Assembly (NCBI RefSeq): GCF_900103215.1
Contig: NZ_FNGV01000003.1
Coordinates: forward strand, 62,001 to 126,000
DNA from: Kriegella aquimaris
GTDB lineage: Bacteria; Bacteroidota; Bacteroidia; Flavobacteriales; Flavobacteriaceae
Direction: 5' to 3'
Length of the DNA: 64,000 nucleotides
The number at the start of each line of letters is the position of its first letter. Position 1 is the first letter of the stretch. The notes under the pieces were generated by a model. That model ran no database searches. It saw only the letters and a program-made list of their open reading frames with translations, and was not told the DNA's origin. Shown here in pieces: positions 43,582-53,576 of the stretch. The position numbers and the translations under genes were made by a program.

Positions 43582-46419
43582 TTATGCTTTAAGGTTGCCA
43601 ATATTTGTTCTGCCCAATATTATTTTATTCCCTTTGTTCTCGGTTCCATCGTTATCGCAATCGTGTAAGCTTCCTGACCTATAAATACTATGTAAGCCAT
43701 TCAAGCATGGAATAAATTTTGCGAGTGTCTCCCTATACCTTTTTAAATCTGCGGAGTTCGATGTTTTCTTTTCACTTTTTTCTTTTAGTTGATTTAAGAA
43801 TTGCGGATATTTCTCCTGAATTTGAAAAATATCGTTCTCCTTATCGGAAACCACTCCCTTAATGTTACCTACCCAACATATTTTTGCCAATACATGTGCT
43901 GGAAGCTCTTCCCTAATGATTCTTTCCATATACGCCCTAAAATCTGCATTGAAAAAACGTTGCGTCCATCCAGGAAGCACTACCGAAACTCGAAAGGAAT
44001 AAGGGTCTAATGGTCCGCAAGTTTCGCAATCTCCGTCTAAACAGGAAGGCATAAAGGTTTCAGGGGGGGCATTTGGGGACTCTTTTTCGGGTTGCTCATT
44101 ATCCGTCTCGGCATTTGTAATATACGAGGTGTCGGGTCGTAACAAAATATGCTCAATGAGATACATACCTTCTTGATCCATACTTAATTCGTTCAAGTAA
44201 GCAATGATTTCATTTCTTTTCAGTTCCGATTTTTCTTGGGTTGAAGTGTACGCAATTCTTCTGGCCACGATCCAATCTTCGCTTTGTTTATCTGAAATCG
44301 CAGGGTCTACAATATTGAAATATGTTCGTCCGTTTTTAGTCTTTTTTAAATCGTAATTAGAGGCATCCTTAGCTAATTCAAGAGCATACAAAAGTTCATT
44401 GAGCGCCCCGGTAATGGTGTGATAATGCTTGCTTGAAGAAATTAAGATTTTTTCTCCATTTTTGATTCTCCAACGGTATTCAGTAAGGTTGTCTTGTACC
44501 TTATCTATTTCATCATATACTTCTATTGCATCGGTCAAAAGGTTTCTTCTGCTAAAATCAGAAATTCCGGTAAGCCGTGCGACCCGCTTCTGTACCCCAG
44601 ATACATTTTCGGTGTTCCAAACCTCGGAATCACCATAATTGAATCCTATTCCCCTTTCACAACTTATTTTTTTATAGTCATCAAGAAATTTAGTCTTAGC
44701 CTTTAATATCTGGTGTTTTGCGCCACCTTCACCATAAATCATCTTCATAATAAAGGTATAATCACTGAACTTTTCAGCAAACCTGGCAATTAGATGGTCT
44801 AAAAATTGGTTTCGTCTTTCATAAAAGTCACTAGCGTCGCCACCTTTGGAATTGTCTTTTATCGCGTTGTTAATAGCCACCAATCTTTCTTGATAAATTT
44901 CTGAATCTACCAAATCATCGATTTCTGTTATATCAGGAACGATTTTCGAAAAATAGGTTTGCTTTTCTCTGGGCGTAAGCTCGGCGAGCGTATTTATCGT
45001 GTACAATCGCTTTAAGCTCTCATCGACTGATAAAAGGTCTTTTGCTTTGGATAGATGAGAAAAGTAATTCGCCAATACTTGGTCAAAAAATAAGAGATAT
45101 GCTTTTAATTGTTTGGCCTTAGCTTTTCTTTCTTTGGGAGCAGAACTTGACAAACCTTCAGGGGAAATACCATAGGTCTCGGGAAAATCATTTTGAATTG
45201 TGGAGTAAGCCCCTGCATCTGAAAAACTGCCCAAAGCAAAAGGAACATCTTCGGTAACAAGAGTGCTTAACCCCTTTTTTTCTTCAATTTCCAAAGCATT
45301 AAGAATTTGTATCACCCTACTCTCGTTCACACCAATGGGAAGCAAACCTTTACTGAAATTAAAAATACTTTTGCCACAATCTTTACAATCATCCCCTTCA
45401 TTCTTCCAGCACAACACAGGTTTATGACTATTTTTTACACAAATGATCCAAGGATCCTGTTCCCCATTATCATCTCCACATGTCTTTATTGAAATGTCTT
45501 TAATCGTCAATACGCCCTCGATCTTCATAATCAGCTGAATAATATCGGAAAGTCGCACTTGAGTTCGAAGTTCGGCACGTTTTAAATCCACATCATCAAC
45601 AAAACCACCTTGAAAATCGTTGGGTTCGATACAACCTTCTAAAAAAGGAATAGGGCCTTCAAATATTTTATCCGTTGTATACCCCTTGTCGTACATTTGC
45701 TGTAGCGAATAAAAGGGAACAGGTGGTGACAGATAGTCGTCGATTTTCTTAATAATTAAAGCCTGTATTTTTTCTTCATCGGCTTCTGGTGCGATATCCA
45801 AATAAACACAGATACTTATGTGGTGTTCGGGAATCTCGTGTACAGCGACCAAATCTTCACACAGGTTTCTGTTTCGATGGTAAATCTCTTTTACCTCCTC
45901 AAAAACAGCCTCACGATCAACAACATTTTTTTCAAGATCCAAATAAATATCGTTCAACCCCTTTAGACCGAATTCTTTTTGGTCTTTGGCATTAACATCA
46001 AAAGGGGCATATGACATTTTCCCGTTCTTACAATTGAGATACACTTTTTGATCATGTTTGACGATCCATGCATTTTTGACTTCTTTCAAATGCACAAAAA
46101 GTTTTCGATAATCAAGCGCTGTCACCGGTTTGGAGGGTAGAATATGTACAGCCGATAAAAATTGCTGGTGCATTTTCTTGAAATTATCGGTTTCTGAGGC
46201 CAACAAATTCTCAATGGGCATTTCGATGCGCTGCGAAAGGTCGGTAATCGCATAACAGAGCATCTCTAAAATGGTAATACCAGGATCATGAACATTATAA
46301 TCAGTCCAAAGTTTGCTTCCTAGACTTTCAATGTATTCAAGTCCTTTTTGTCTCAAGAACTCGAAATCAAGATCGTCTTTGGTGCTTACATCTTTTGGTA
46401 TGTTAATGGTCTCGCTCAT
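43582..46419 (-). CDS. eCIS baseplate protein (Afp12-like)
   Basis: This 945-residue protein has near its N-terminus LWTDYNVHDPGITILEMLCYAITDLSQRI (cue WTDYNVHDPGIT, about 38-50), the hallmark of large eCIS baseplate wedge proteins. Two short cysteine clusters are notable, DDCKDCGK near 345 and GDCETCGP near 795, which look like metal or disulfide sites. PYSFRVSVVLPGWTQRF and EELPAHVLAKICWV near the C-terminus are also typical of the family. It overlaps nothing: 4 bases separate its stop from the next ATG. It follows the Afp11-like gene by 9 bases. Confidence 0.85.
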   Translation of the reverse strand: MSETINIPKDVSTKDDLDFEFLRQKGLEYIESLGSKLWTDYNVHDPGITILEMLCYAITDLSQRIEMPIENLLASETDNFKKMHQQFLSAVHILPSKPVTALDYRKLFVHLKEVKNAWIVKHDQKVYLNCKNGKMSYAPFDVNAKDQKEFGLKGLNDIYLDLEKNVVDREAVFEEVKEIYHRNRNLCEDLVAVHEIPEHHISICVYLDIAPEADEEKIQALIIKKIDDYLSPPVPFYSLQQMYDKGYTTDKIFEGPIPFLEGCIEPNDFQGGFVDDVDLKRAELRTQVRLSDIIQLIMKIEGVLTIKDISIKTCGDDNGEQDPWIICVKNSHKPVLCWKNEGDDCKDCGKSIFNFSKGLLPIGVNESRVIQILNALEIEEKKGLSTLVTEDVPFALGSFSDAGAYSTIQNDFPETYGISPEGLSSSAPKERKAKAKQLKAYLLFFDQVLANYFSHLSKAKDLLSVDESLKRLYTINTLAELTPREKQTYFSKIVPDITEIDDLVDSEIYQERLVAINNAIKDNSKGGDASDFYERRNQFLDHLIARFAEKFSDYTFIMKMIYGEGGAKHQILKAKTKFLDDYKKISCERGIGFNYGDSEVWNTENVSGVQKRVARLTGISDFSRRNLLTDAIEVYDEIDKVQDNLTEYRWRIKNGEKILISSSKHYHTITGALNELLYALELAKDASNYDLKKTKNGRTYFNIVDPAISDKQSEDWIVARRIAYTSTQEKSELKRNEIIAYLNELSMDQEGMYLIEHILLRPDTSYITNAETDNEQPEKESPNAPPETFMPSCLDGDCETCGPLDPYSFRVSVVLPGWTQRFFNADFRAYMERIIREELPAHVLAKICWVGNIKGVVSDKENDIFQIQEKYPQFLNQLKEKSEKKTSNSADLKRYRETLAKFIPCLNGLHSIYRSGSLHDCDNDGTENKGNKIILGRTNIGNLKA

Positions 46420-46428
46420 AATTTAATT

Positions 46429-49400
46429 TTACATCGTAGCACATTCTTCTATGCCAATAACCTCAACTTTATGTTGTTCTGGTTTAACAGAAGTCAGAAT
46501 AGTTTTTGCATTTTCGGGCATCACCTTGTTCACACTTTCGAAGACCACAGTACCATTAACATCGGTTCTGTCGGTTGCTATGAGTAACTCAAAATCTTTG
46601 ATATAGTCTACATACCCCAATTTTTCAATGTAAAATATGATGATGCTTTTGTGCAGGGTAATTCCAAAATTAATTTCAGCAGTTTCTTCATACGCCCATG
46701 GTGCCAAGAACTTGGCAATATCTTTTTGAAGCTCTTTGGAATAAAAATTTCCATCCTTACCCGTGTAGAATTTAACCTTTAAAGCCACTTTTACTTCTTG
46801 ATAAAGCGGATTTTCGAGCAACGCATTCACATGAAGCGTATTCAACTTGTTAACAAACACCTGTATTTCGTTGCGTTTTGCCTTACTTATTCTTGGCTTG
46901 AAACTGTCGAACACATTCTGATCAACAATGTTCGGGATGACCAAAACAGTAACGTTACCGGGTGAAAGCGAAGAATTTCCTAACGTATGTTTTAAGCAAT
47001 TTACCTTATAGATATCGGGAAAATATTGTAAAATCAAATGCTCATAATCACAAATGGTTATAGCTCGCTGCTTATGCCGCAACCTTTCGCTCACCCGTCG
47101 ATAAAATTTGGCATCGGTCTCTTTTGCTACACCGCCAAAAGAACTATGGGGTTGTGAGATTCCTTTTAGGGTTGCTATACGTTCGACCAATTTAGCGATG
47201 GTTTCTGCTGGCAAACCGGTCGCTAAATGAGAAACTTCATTATTATTATTTTCAAATTCTGCCCGGGTTACTTGTGTGTTGATACTTACCGCTTGACAAA
47301 CCGTGTCGAATTTTTTTTCATTGCGGATTTTTAACCAAAAGAAATCACCTGGCAGCCGATTGTTGTTCTTTGTGGCCTCCTTCGGAATTGAAATACTTAC
47401 AATACCCGATTTCAAGAAATTATCCGTCCCATTTGAAAGGATAAAGTCTTGGTTCAAAGGTTTCCACTCATCATTAGACAAAATAGCCCATTCCAACTTT
47501 TCATTTCCCTGAAAGGTACTTACCCCTTCATATTCTGGATTCTCACTGCCTTCCAACACCTGTACCAACAATGTCACTTGTTGCAATTGTGCCGCTCCCT
47601 CCAAGGCGACATACAACTCACCTTTATCATGGTCAGGAACCAAAACACATCCAACATCGTTTAAAAAGTCATGCTTTGATTTCAAATAGGTATGCTCTTC
47701 CGATTGCCCAAAGGGATGTTCGTGAAAGAGCTCCAAAGATTCATCAAGATAATCTGCTAGGTTACCTTTAACACTATTGCTCGATGCATCCAAATCGAAA
47801 TGCTTGCTTACCGAAGCACTATATGCGATTCGAAGCGTTTCTACCAAGGGCGTGTAAGGTTGATTGGGTATTAGCGCATTCTTATCCTCTTCTTTCGAAA
47901 GTGCTATGGCGTATATTTTCGGGTATAGTTCATGAAAGAAAGATTGTCGCAGCGAGAGCCGAATAAATCCTTTTTTTGCAGTCGATGAGAAATTTTCTTG
48001 CTGTATGGCATTATCGAACAGCAGTTGGGTTCCGCCCATAATCCCCTTTTGAAAATCCAAAAATGTATTGCCGAACAGGGTATTGATATCCCCTTTAATT
48101 TTTTCTGTCGTTTTCTTTGAATAACCCTTTACTTCATCAAAAATCGTAGGCTTGGCCTTTTTACTGCTCGAACTCTTTGAAGTCGCCGTCATTCTACTTT
48201 CTTGAGGCTGTTCTATTACAAAAAGGCTACGGTACGACTCATCATTTTTTTCAAAAAGAACTCCCTCATTTTCGGGGATTTTAGGTTCCCAATTCTTATC
48301 ATTCAAAGTTTCGATGTCGACTTTAAAATCGGTATCATTTTTTACAATTCGACCACCATCCAACTCGTCACCACTATCATCCGTGGTAAGGGTATAGGTC
48401 TGCTTTCCCAAATTGGTCAAGTAGTCGTATCTATAGGCTTTATAATGTTCTACAAAATTGGGTATTCCCTCGCCATAAAATGGAGTGTCTTTCCAGCCAA
48501 GATCAATACTGATTTTAGTCCATGGTTTGTTCAAGGCTTCTTGACACCCGATGTATAGTTTCGACCATATTACGGGTTGTGGACCAAACGGCAAAAAAGG
48601 TTTAGACGCATCGAGTCTGCCCAAATCATTCTCCAATATCAGTTCTTGCATTTCCTGAACTTGAACATCGATGGAGATTTTTTTCAACTTATTATTTTTG
48701 AGAATGGTATAGAGCTGATAACCAAGCCCATCGGCTTCCGTGGTAAATAAAAATCGCGCAATCGGGTTGTTCGAGTTAAAATTTTCCAACAATACTTCCT
48801 TGTTATACGGAACAATAGCATCGGCACCAGCTGAAAGTTCTACTGTCAACAGCATTTTTTTATCGGTCAAAAAAGACGAATTGGTATTGATGGTAGCCGG
48901 AATCCATCCCTTTTCACCACTTAGAATTACTTCTAATGCCTCATCAAAGCTTTCTTTGGAAAAATCTTTTTTCAGCCTGGTTTCAAAATCAAACGTGAAG
49001 GTTATCGTGCGTATGCCTTCTTTTAATACCAAAATTGGCGATGCAATTGCAAACCCTAATTTGGCATCAGGAAGGTTTGGGACATCTTTTTCAGTTTCCA
49101 AGGTTGGATGACCAAAGGGCCACCATTTTACCGCATTATCATGAAAGGGTTCTCCCAGACCATCCATAGAATTGGCTATTTCCGAATATTTTACGCCCTT
49201 TCCGTCTTCGTGGAATACATTTTTAAGGTCCGCGACTTTCGCTTTGTTTACAATGAGTTCTTCTACAGTCTTATAGATTCTCTTATTTCCGAGACCATCC
49301 TTTCCTCCATCTAACGCCGTTAATTTGTCAACCTTCACTTCTGAAGCATTTTTCGCCAATTCGAAAAGCACATGAACCTTATCAGGTTTTGCTTCTCTAT

Positions 49401-49794
49401 GACGCAGGTTCAACACCTCTTTATAATAAAAATCCAAATGTCTCTTGGTAAGATTGTTCAACCTATTTTGGCTGAATTCGATAAGACTCAAAAAACAAAC
49501 GAACAAGGTCAAATGCGGATCAAGATCTTTATTCGTCCTAGCACTGGAAAGCAAGTCTTTTATTTTATCTTTTGCTATAAAGAACGCTTGCCAATTCTCC
49601 CCATCCGTTGTATTGGTATCCGTATTAAAATAATTGACTTCACCAGCGAAAGCATGCGCAAAGGCCATCCAATCTTCGACACTAAAATCATGGAGTTTTA
49701 CCGCATTCGGATCCAAGGCGGTAATAGACCGTTGGTTTTGGTCTGTTCCGTTCCGTTTAAGCAAAATATCGTTATGATCGCAGTCTTTACCCAT
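46429..49794 (-). CDS. eCIS baseplate J-like protein (Afp11-like)
   Basis: This 1121-residue wedge protein has a C-terminal part resembling baseplate J (gp47-like) proteins. ETDAKFYRRVSERLRHKQRAITICDYEHLIL (cue RLRHKQRAITICDYE, about 900-930) is followed by PGNVTVLVIPNI and an ELQKDIAKFLAPWAY segment. The N-terminal half (LHDFSVEDWMAFAHAFA, then FLSLIEFSQNRLNNLTKRHLDFYY) matches other large eCIS J proteins. It assembles with the Afp12-like protein around the spike. It lies 11 bases after the gp25 gene and 9 before the Afp12-like gene. Confidence 0.87.
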   Translation of the reverse strand: MGKDCDHNDILLKRNGTDQNQRSITALDPNAVKLHDFSVEDWMAFAHAFAGEVNYFNTDTNTTDGENWQAFFIAKDKIKDLLSSARTNKDLDPHLTLFVCFLSLIEFSQNRLNNLTKRHLDFYYKEVLNLRHREAKPDKVHVLFELAKNASEVKVDKLTALDGGKDGLGNKRIYKTVEELIVNKAKVADLKNVFHEDGKGVKYSEIANSMDGLGEPFHDNAVKWWPFGHPTLETEKDVPNLPDAKLGFAIASPILVLKEGIRTITFTFDFETRLKKDFSKESFDEALEVILSGEKGWIPATINTNSSFLTDKKMLLTVELSAGADAIVPYNKEVLLENFNSNNPIARFLFTTEADGLGYQLYTILKNNKLKKISIDVQVQEMQELILENDLGRLDASKPFLPFGPQPVIWSKLYIGCQEALNKPWTKISIDLGWKDTPFYGEGIPNFVEHYKAYRYDYLTNLGKQTYTLTTDDSGDELDGGRIVKNDTDFKVDIETLNDKNWEPKIPENEGVLFEKNDESYRSLFVIEQPQESRMTATSKSSSSKKAKPTIFDEVKGYSKKTTEKIKGDINTLFGNTFLDFQKGIMGGTQLLFDNAIQQENFSSTAKKGFIRLSLRQSFFHELYPKIYAIALSKEEDKNALIPNQPYTPLVETLRIAYSASVSKHFDLDASSNSVKGNLADYLDESLELFHEHPFGQSEEHTYLKSKHDFLNDVGCVLVPDHDKGELYVALEGAAQLQQVTLLVQVLEGSENPEYEGVSTFQGNEKLEWAILSNDEWKPLNQDFILSNGTDNFLKSGIVSISIPKEATKNNNRLPGDFFWLKIRNEKKFDTVCQAVSINTQVTRAEFENNNNEVSHLATGLPAETIAKLVERIATLKGISQPHSSFGGVAKETDAKFYRRVSERLRHKQRAITICDYEHLILQYFPDIYKVNCLKHTLGNSSLSPGNVTVLVIPNIVDQNVFDSFKPRISKAKRNEIQVFVNKLNTLHVNALLENPLYQEVKVALKVKFYTGKDGNFYSKELQKDIAKFLAPWAYEETAEINFGITLHKSIIIFYIEKLGYVDYIKDFELLIATDRTDVNGTVVFESVNKVMPENAKTILTSVKPEQHKVEVIGIEECATM

Positions 49795-49805
49795 TATCAG
49801 TTTAA

Positions 49806-50216
49806 TTAAACATCTGTACCCTCAACCTTGTAAAAAGGAAACACCAAATTTCCCCGCGCATTGGTTGCCCGTATGAGGTATTCTATTAAAATCAAAAACT
49901 CGCCTTTTAATTCGTTAGATTCGGAAATGTCTATTTTTGATACGTCTATTCGAGGTTCATAATACAATATGGCCGTTCGTATCAATTCTATGACATAAGT
50001 CTTTAGGGTTAGGTTCAGTGGTTCAAAAAGCAGTTCATCTAAATTACAGCCGTACCGCGGCACCATAATACGTTCGCCCAATCGGGTGGACAATAAAATT
50101 TCAAGACTTTTATTTATATCTTCCTCATCCGACGTAGTCAAAACGGTCTTTCGTTCTATATCGAATTCAGGAGGGAAGCTCCAACCAGTACCTAAGAATG
50201 ACGTTTTGTTTTCCAT
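49806..50216 (-). CDS. gp25-like baseplate protein (Afp9-like)
   Basis: This 136-residue protein of the gp25/GPW family starts at the ATG 50216, 4 bases after the PAAR stop; a TTG at 50228 would overlap that gene. It has GTGWSFPPEFD, LEILLSTRLGERIMVPRYGCNLDELLFEP (cue RLGERIMVPRYGC) and LYYEPRIDV, all typical. It joins the wedge proteins to the hub and sheath in contractile tails. Confidence 0.92.
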   Translation of the reverse strand: MENKTSFLGTGWSFPPEFDIERKTVLTTSDEEDINKSLEILLSTRLGERIMVPRYGCNLDELLFEPLNLTLKTYVIELIRTAILYYEPRIDVSKIDISESNELKGEFLILIEYLIRATNARGNLVFPFYKVEGTDV

Positions 50217-50220
50217 AATA

Positions 50221-50511
50221 TCATCCAATTAAAACTGTTGCTAATCCACCTATTATCGTGCCTCCGTGAACTGTTGAATCGCCCAATCTTGCCGCTGGCA
50301 TGCCACCTATCATAACTGTACCAGAACCAGCCAATATTGTATCTGGCGGACCAACACAGGTAGCCATATCACCTACCCTTGCCGCTGGCACTCCACCAAT
50401 AAGAACCGTTGGTTCCCCTGCGGGTAATATGGGACCTCCCACATGGGGAACAGTCCCGGTGACCATCGGACAGATATGCATATCAGTAATTCGTGCTGCT
50501 GGTGCTCCCAT
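50221..50511 (-). CDS. PAAR-repeat spike tip protein (Afp10-like)
   Basis: This 96-residue protein consists of PAAR repeats: GAPAARITDMHICP, GGVPAARVGDMATC and GGMPAARLGDSTVHGG. His12, Cys14, Cys52 and His82 are likely zinc ligands at the tip of the cone. It caps the VgrG-like spike encoded just upstream (9 bases away). It has no C-terminal toxin extension, so it is a plain tip. Confidence 0.93.
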   Translation of the reverse strand: MGAPAARITDMHICPMVTGTVPHVGGPILPAGEPTVLIGGVPAARVGDMATCVGPPDTILAGSGTVMIGGMPAARLGDSTVHGGTIIGGLATVLIG

Positions 50512-50520
50512 ATTCTTACG

Positions 50521-52266
50521 TTAATTTATTTGTACTAATGATCCTTTTACCGTTGCCGTTCCACTGGAAGACATTTCCGCCCCGGCAGAACCTTCGGCCT
50601 TGAACTGGGCGCTGGCCTTAATATTCACATTGGTTCCTTCTATATTCACGTCTCCTGTTGCTTTTATATCGACATCAGCACCACTTTCAATGGCTATTCC
50701 ATTACTGTCTATAGTTATCGTATTCGAATTTTCATCCTCTAGAATAATCGTTCCGGCATCCTCATCCAAAGAAATCACCTTGCCGGAAGGAGTTTCGATT
50801 CGAACCGATTTTTTATCATCATTAAAAAGTACTTTCATCTCACTTCTTGTGACCAAGCCTTTTTCGTGATTATCATCACTCGCCGTTAATGGGGCGGGTT
50901 TAGCACTACTGTTCAGCATTCCGAGAACAATCGCATCGTTAGGGTCTTCGTTGATAAAACCGACGATTACTTCGTCACCTATTTCAGGCCTAAAGAAGAA
51001 ACCCCTGTTTTCGCCAGCATCTAACGATGCTATTCTACACCAGATGCCCTGTTCTTGATCATTAACAATGGGAAGTTGTACTAGAATTCTATCCTCGCCA
51101 TCTGGATCGTCTTGTAGCTGACTGACAACACCTATTTGAAGTCCGTTTACGGCGCCCAAAAGACCGGATGCTGGTTGCGGATTGATATCGAACGTCTCAG
51201 AAAACCATTCCGGATTGATTCCGAACTGTGCATCGACCGCCCAATTTCCTTCTGCAATCTCATGACGTACTCCAGAAATATAGGCTTTGCCATTAAATCG
51301 CTCACCTACACCCTCGAGGTTTAAAATAACCCCGGGTTTTACTGTAGAAATACCCTGAAATTTTACTCTACCCCTAATTTTTGCCAATTGTTGGAACAGC
51401 GACTTGGCATCTGCCCAATCTTGCAGCTCTATATCGCTCAAAGTACCGCCATGCCTTAATTCATAATTTTCAAGACCAATTGTATCACCAAGTTCAGAGG
51501 TTGACAGGTTTCCGTTCAGCGAGACATTGGAATCGTTCGCCTCAATTTCCAAAAGCTCTTGATCCGCCGGGGTCCAAGCATAAGAAGATACTTTATGGTA
51601 TTGATTACGTGCATCTATTTCCGCATCGAAATCAAGTATGGTCGCGCCAAAGGCCACCGTTTCAACAGCATCTTGTGCCACATCAGGCTTTTTAATGGAG
51701 ATTTTGCCATCTTCCAGAAAACATAATTTACCGTTGGCCTGGGCCCTAGAGACTATAAAATCCCAATCGGAAGTTTGATACTGAACCAATTCTTTATGGG
51801 TATAATTGGTTTTTTCGATATCCTTTTCCAATCGATAGGAGTCAATAATCGATTCAAAGATTTCACTATCGGCCAATTCATAGTAATATTTACTCTTCCT
51901 ACCAATGGTCATTTTTACCGCTTCGTCTTTGCACTCAACAATCAAAAGGGAACTGTTGTTTCTAATTTTGATACTATGCTTTATGATAATTCCCTTAAAA
52001 ATCTGTTCCTCATCGGAATGATACCCTGCAGAAACTTCAATGAGCTTACCGGGAATCAACAAGTCTTTATTACTCAAATTAAAATCTTGCTTTGCCGCTT
52101 CGCCATCGACGAGTGTCAGAGTGGCCGTTGTAATTCGGTTGATTTCTTTTTCGACTAAAATTCGCTTTACTTGATGTTTTTTGGAAAGCTCTTCACCCTC
52201 GACCAATATTTTGTAGGTAACAAGGTCAGCACTTTGCTTTGTATTTATGACTCTACTATTATTCAT
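50521..52266 (-). CDS. VgrG-like spike protein (Afp8-like)
   Basis: This 581-residue spike combines a gp27-like hub (residues 1-370, with KILVEGEELSKKHQVKRILVEKEI and a DWDFIVSRAQANGKLCFLEDG block) and a gp5-like OB domain (about 385-470, with RILVQLPIVNDQEQGIWCRIASLDAG and FRPEIGDEVIVGFINEDPNDAIVLGML, cue GDEVIVGFINEDPND). A C-terminal beta-helix of about 100 residues (TITIDSNGIAIESGADVDIK and following) completes it. It pierces the target membrane and bears the PAAR tip. It lies 6 bases after the LysM gene. Confidence 0.93.
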   Translation of the reverse strand: MNNSRVINTKQSADLVTYKILVEGEELSKKHQVKRILVEKEINRITTATLTLVDGEAAKQDFNLSNKDLLIPGKLIEVSAGYHSDEEQIFKGIIIKHSIKIRNNSSLLIVECKDEAVKMTIGRKSKYYYELADSEIFESIIDSYRLEKDIEKTNYTHKELVQYQTSDWDFIVSRAQANGKLCFLEDGKISIKKPDVAQDAVETVAFGATILDFDAEIDARNQYHKVSSYAWTPADQELLEIEANDSNVSLNGNLSTSELGDTIGLENYELRHGGTLSDIELQDWADAKSLFQQLAKIRGRVKFQGISTVKPGVILNLEGVGERFNGKAYISGVRHEIAEGNWAVDAQFGINPEWFSETFDINPQPASGLLGAVNGLQIGVVSQLQDDPDGEDRILVQLPIVNDQEQGIWCRIASLDAGENRGFFFRPEIGDEVIVGFINEDPNDAIVLGMLNSSAKPAPLTASDDNHEKGLVTRSEMKVLFNDDKKSVRIETPSGKVISLDEDAGTIILEDENSNTITIDSNGIAIESGADVDIKATGDVNIEGTNVNIKASAQFKAEGSAGAEMSSSGTATVKGSLVQIN

Positions 52267-52272
52267 ACTTGA

Positions 52273-52959
52273 TTAATTTTTTGCTAGTGGTGGAAAAAAA
52301 ATACGTGTTCCCGTCTCCAATTTTCTAAAATTTCCGATGTTATTTGCCCGTGCAACCTCCAAATAATATTTTGAGTCACCATAAATTCTGTATGACATTA
52401 AAGGTAGGGTGTCGCCATCTTTTACAGTTCTCACATGGGTAAGATCTGGCGATTGGTTATTCTCCATCGCCACACGTAAATCATCTTCTACAAAGCCCTT
52501 AAATTTAGCTTTGGCAACAGCTCTTAAAGGTGCTCCGTTCGGTTTGAACAGTTTAAACTCAATACTCATTTCGGTAAGACTTCCCTTGAACAGCAGTGTT
52601 CCCCAAGAGATAATCAAATAGTAAGGCTTATGTTCTTCGCCACTATAATCAAGTATGACCTTTTTAAACTTTTCAATATCCTCTATAATTCCTTCTTCCG
52701 CTGAAGAAACCTGTGATATCACTCCGGTTCTATCGAATAAAAAATCCAACTCTAGATCTTCCGGTAGTTTCTTGTTAAACTTTGGTGAAAGATCACTGGT
52801 ACCGGCCGCCTGATCATTATTCGATTCTATGGCATATTTGAACGTATATTTCTCCGGATTCAGAAGACTGGTGAACTCCCCATCACTCACCTTTTCATTA
52901 AATTGGGGGTCTTTATAGGCAATAACCCTTAATTTTGTCAATTGTGCATCATTTGCCAT
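52273..52959 (-). CDS. LysM-containing hub/baseplate protein (Afp7-like)
   Basis: This is a 228-residue protein from the ATG 52959 (a TTG at 52965 is possible). The first 150 residues match CIS hub-linker proteins (SLLNPEKYTFKYAIESN, FLFDRTG, LLFKGSLTEMSIEFKLF). The C-terminal 45 residues (GDTLPLMSYRIYGDSKYYLEVARANN, then GTRIFFPP) are a LysM domain. In eCIS and phages such proteins tie the tube to the spike. It is 12 bases after the DUF5908-like gene. Confidence 0.9.
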   Translation of the reverse strand: MANDAQLTKLRVIAYKDPQFNEKVSDGEFTSLLNPEKYTFKYAIESNNDQAAGTSDLSPKFNKKLPEDLELDFLFDRTGVISQVSSAEEGIIEDIEKFKKVILDYSGEEHKPYYLIISWGTLLFKGSLTEMSIEFKLFKPNGAPLRAVAKAKFKGFVEDDLRVAMENNQSPDLTHVRTVKDGDTLPLMSYRIYGDSKYYLEVARANNIGNFRKLETGTRIFFPPLAKN

Positions 52960-52971
52960 AGTCAATTGAAA

Positions 52972-53130
52972 TTATCGTTCATTTTTCTTTGCCAAAATTT
53001 CCATAACCTGTTCTACGGTTGTCGCGATTATTGCTTGTTTATCCGCCCCTTTTTCCTTTTTTAAGGAAGGATTATCATGTTCACCATCAACACTTATTTT
53101 TATGTGTAGCTCTTTAATTTCTATAGCCAT
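52972..53130 (-). CDS. Very small DUF5908-like protein (52 residues) in the eCIS operon
   Basis: A 52-codon frame starts at an ATG at 53130 and ends TAA at 52974-52972. It translates as MAIEIKELHIKISVDGEHDN followed by a Lys-rich stretch and AIIATTVEQVMEILAKKNER. Small proteins beginning with an IKEL-h-I-k-h motif and ending in a helix occur between the tube and LysM genes of many eCIS clusters (DUF5908). The gaps of 2 bases upstream and 12 downstream and the direction fit the operon. Its role in the particle is unknown, perhaps a chaperone or Afp6-like part. Confidence 0.75.
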   Translation of the reverse strand: MAIEIKELHIKISVDGEHDNPSLKKEKGADKQAIIATTVEQVMEILAKKNER

Positions 53131-53132
53131 AC

Positions 53133-53576
53133 TTATAGGATTGTAAAATAATTATATGCTAACTCTATCGACTCGATGACCAATTTGCTTTCTTGGGCAT
53201 TGAAGTCTTCTACCGACCATTTAACAGGATATGCGTTAACAATGTTCCACGTTTTTAATGGACTATGTTCTTCGTCCAATAAGTCAATAGTGATGTTCGC
53301 TGGTTTGAAAACAAAGTTCTCTATGGCATCTTGACACCAGGCAATAACTTCGGAATCAAGCAACATACCGCGCTTCAAGACCAAGTTTGGAAACTTCGTT
53401 TTAACAGGGAGTTTGTGCTTAAACCTGTTCTCTCCGCCTTCGGCATAATCCTCGGTCTCTATATCCACAGACAGCCCTGACACCGATTGAAATCGGTAGT
53501 CTTCGTTATTCTTGGACACTCCATCAAAGTTTACCTTAAAATGAAACCCGACAGGCGGATAATAGTTAACCGACAT
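53133..53576 (-). CDS. eCIS tube protein 2 (Afp5-like)
   Basis: This 147-residue gp19-family protein starts at the ATG 53576, which shares one base with the upstream stop (TGATG). It has PPVGFHFKVNFDG, FQSVSGLSVDIETEDYAEGG and FPNLVLKRG, the tube-family pattern. It differs clearly from tube protein 1 next to it. Afp5-type tubes sit at the first ring and connect to the baseplate. Confidence 0.88.
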   Translation of the reverse strand: MSVNYYPPVGFHFKVNFDGVSKNNEDYRFQSVSGLSVDIETEDYAEGGENRFKHKLPVKTKFPNLVLKRGMLLDSEVIAWCQDAIENFVFKPANITIDLLDEEHSPLKTWNIVNAYPVKWSVEDFNAQESKLVIESIELAYNYFTIL

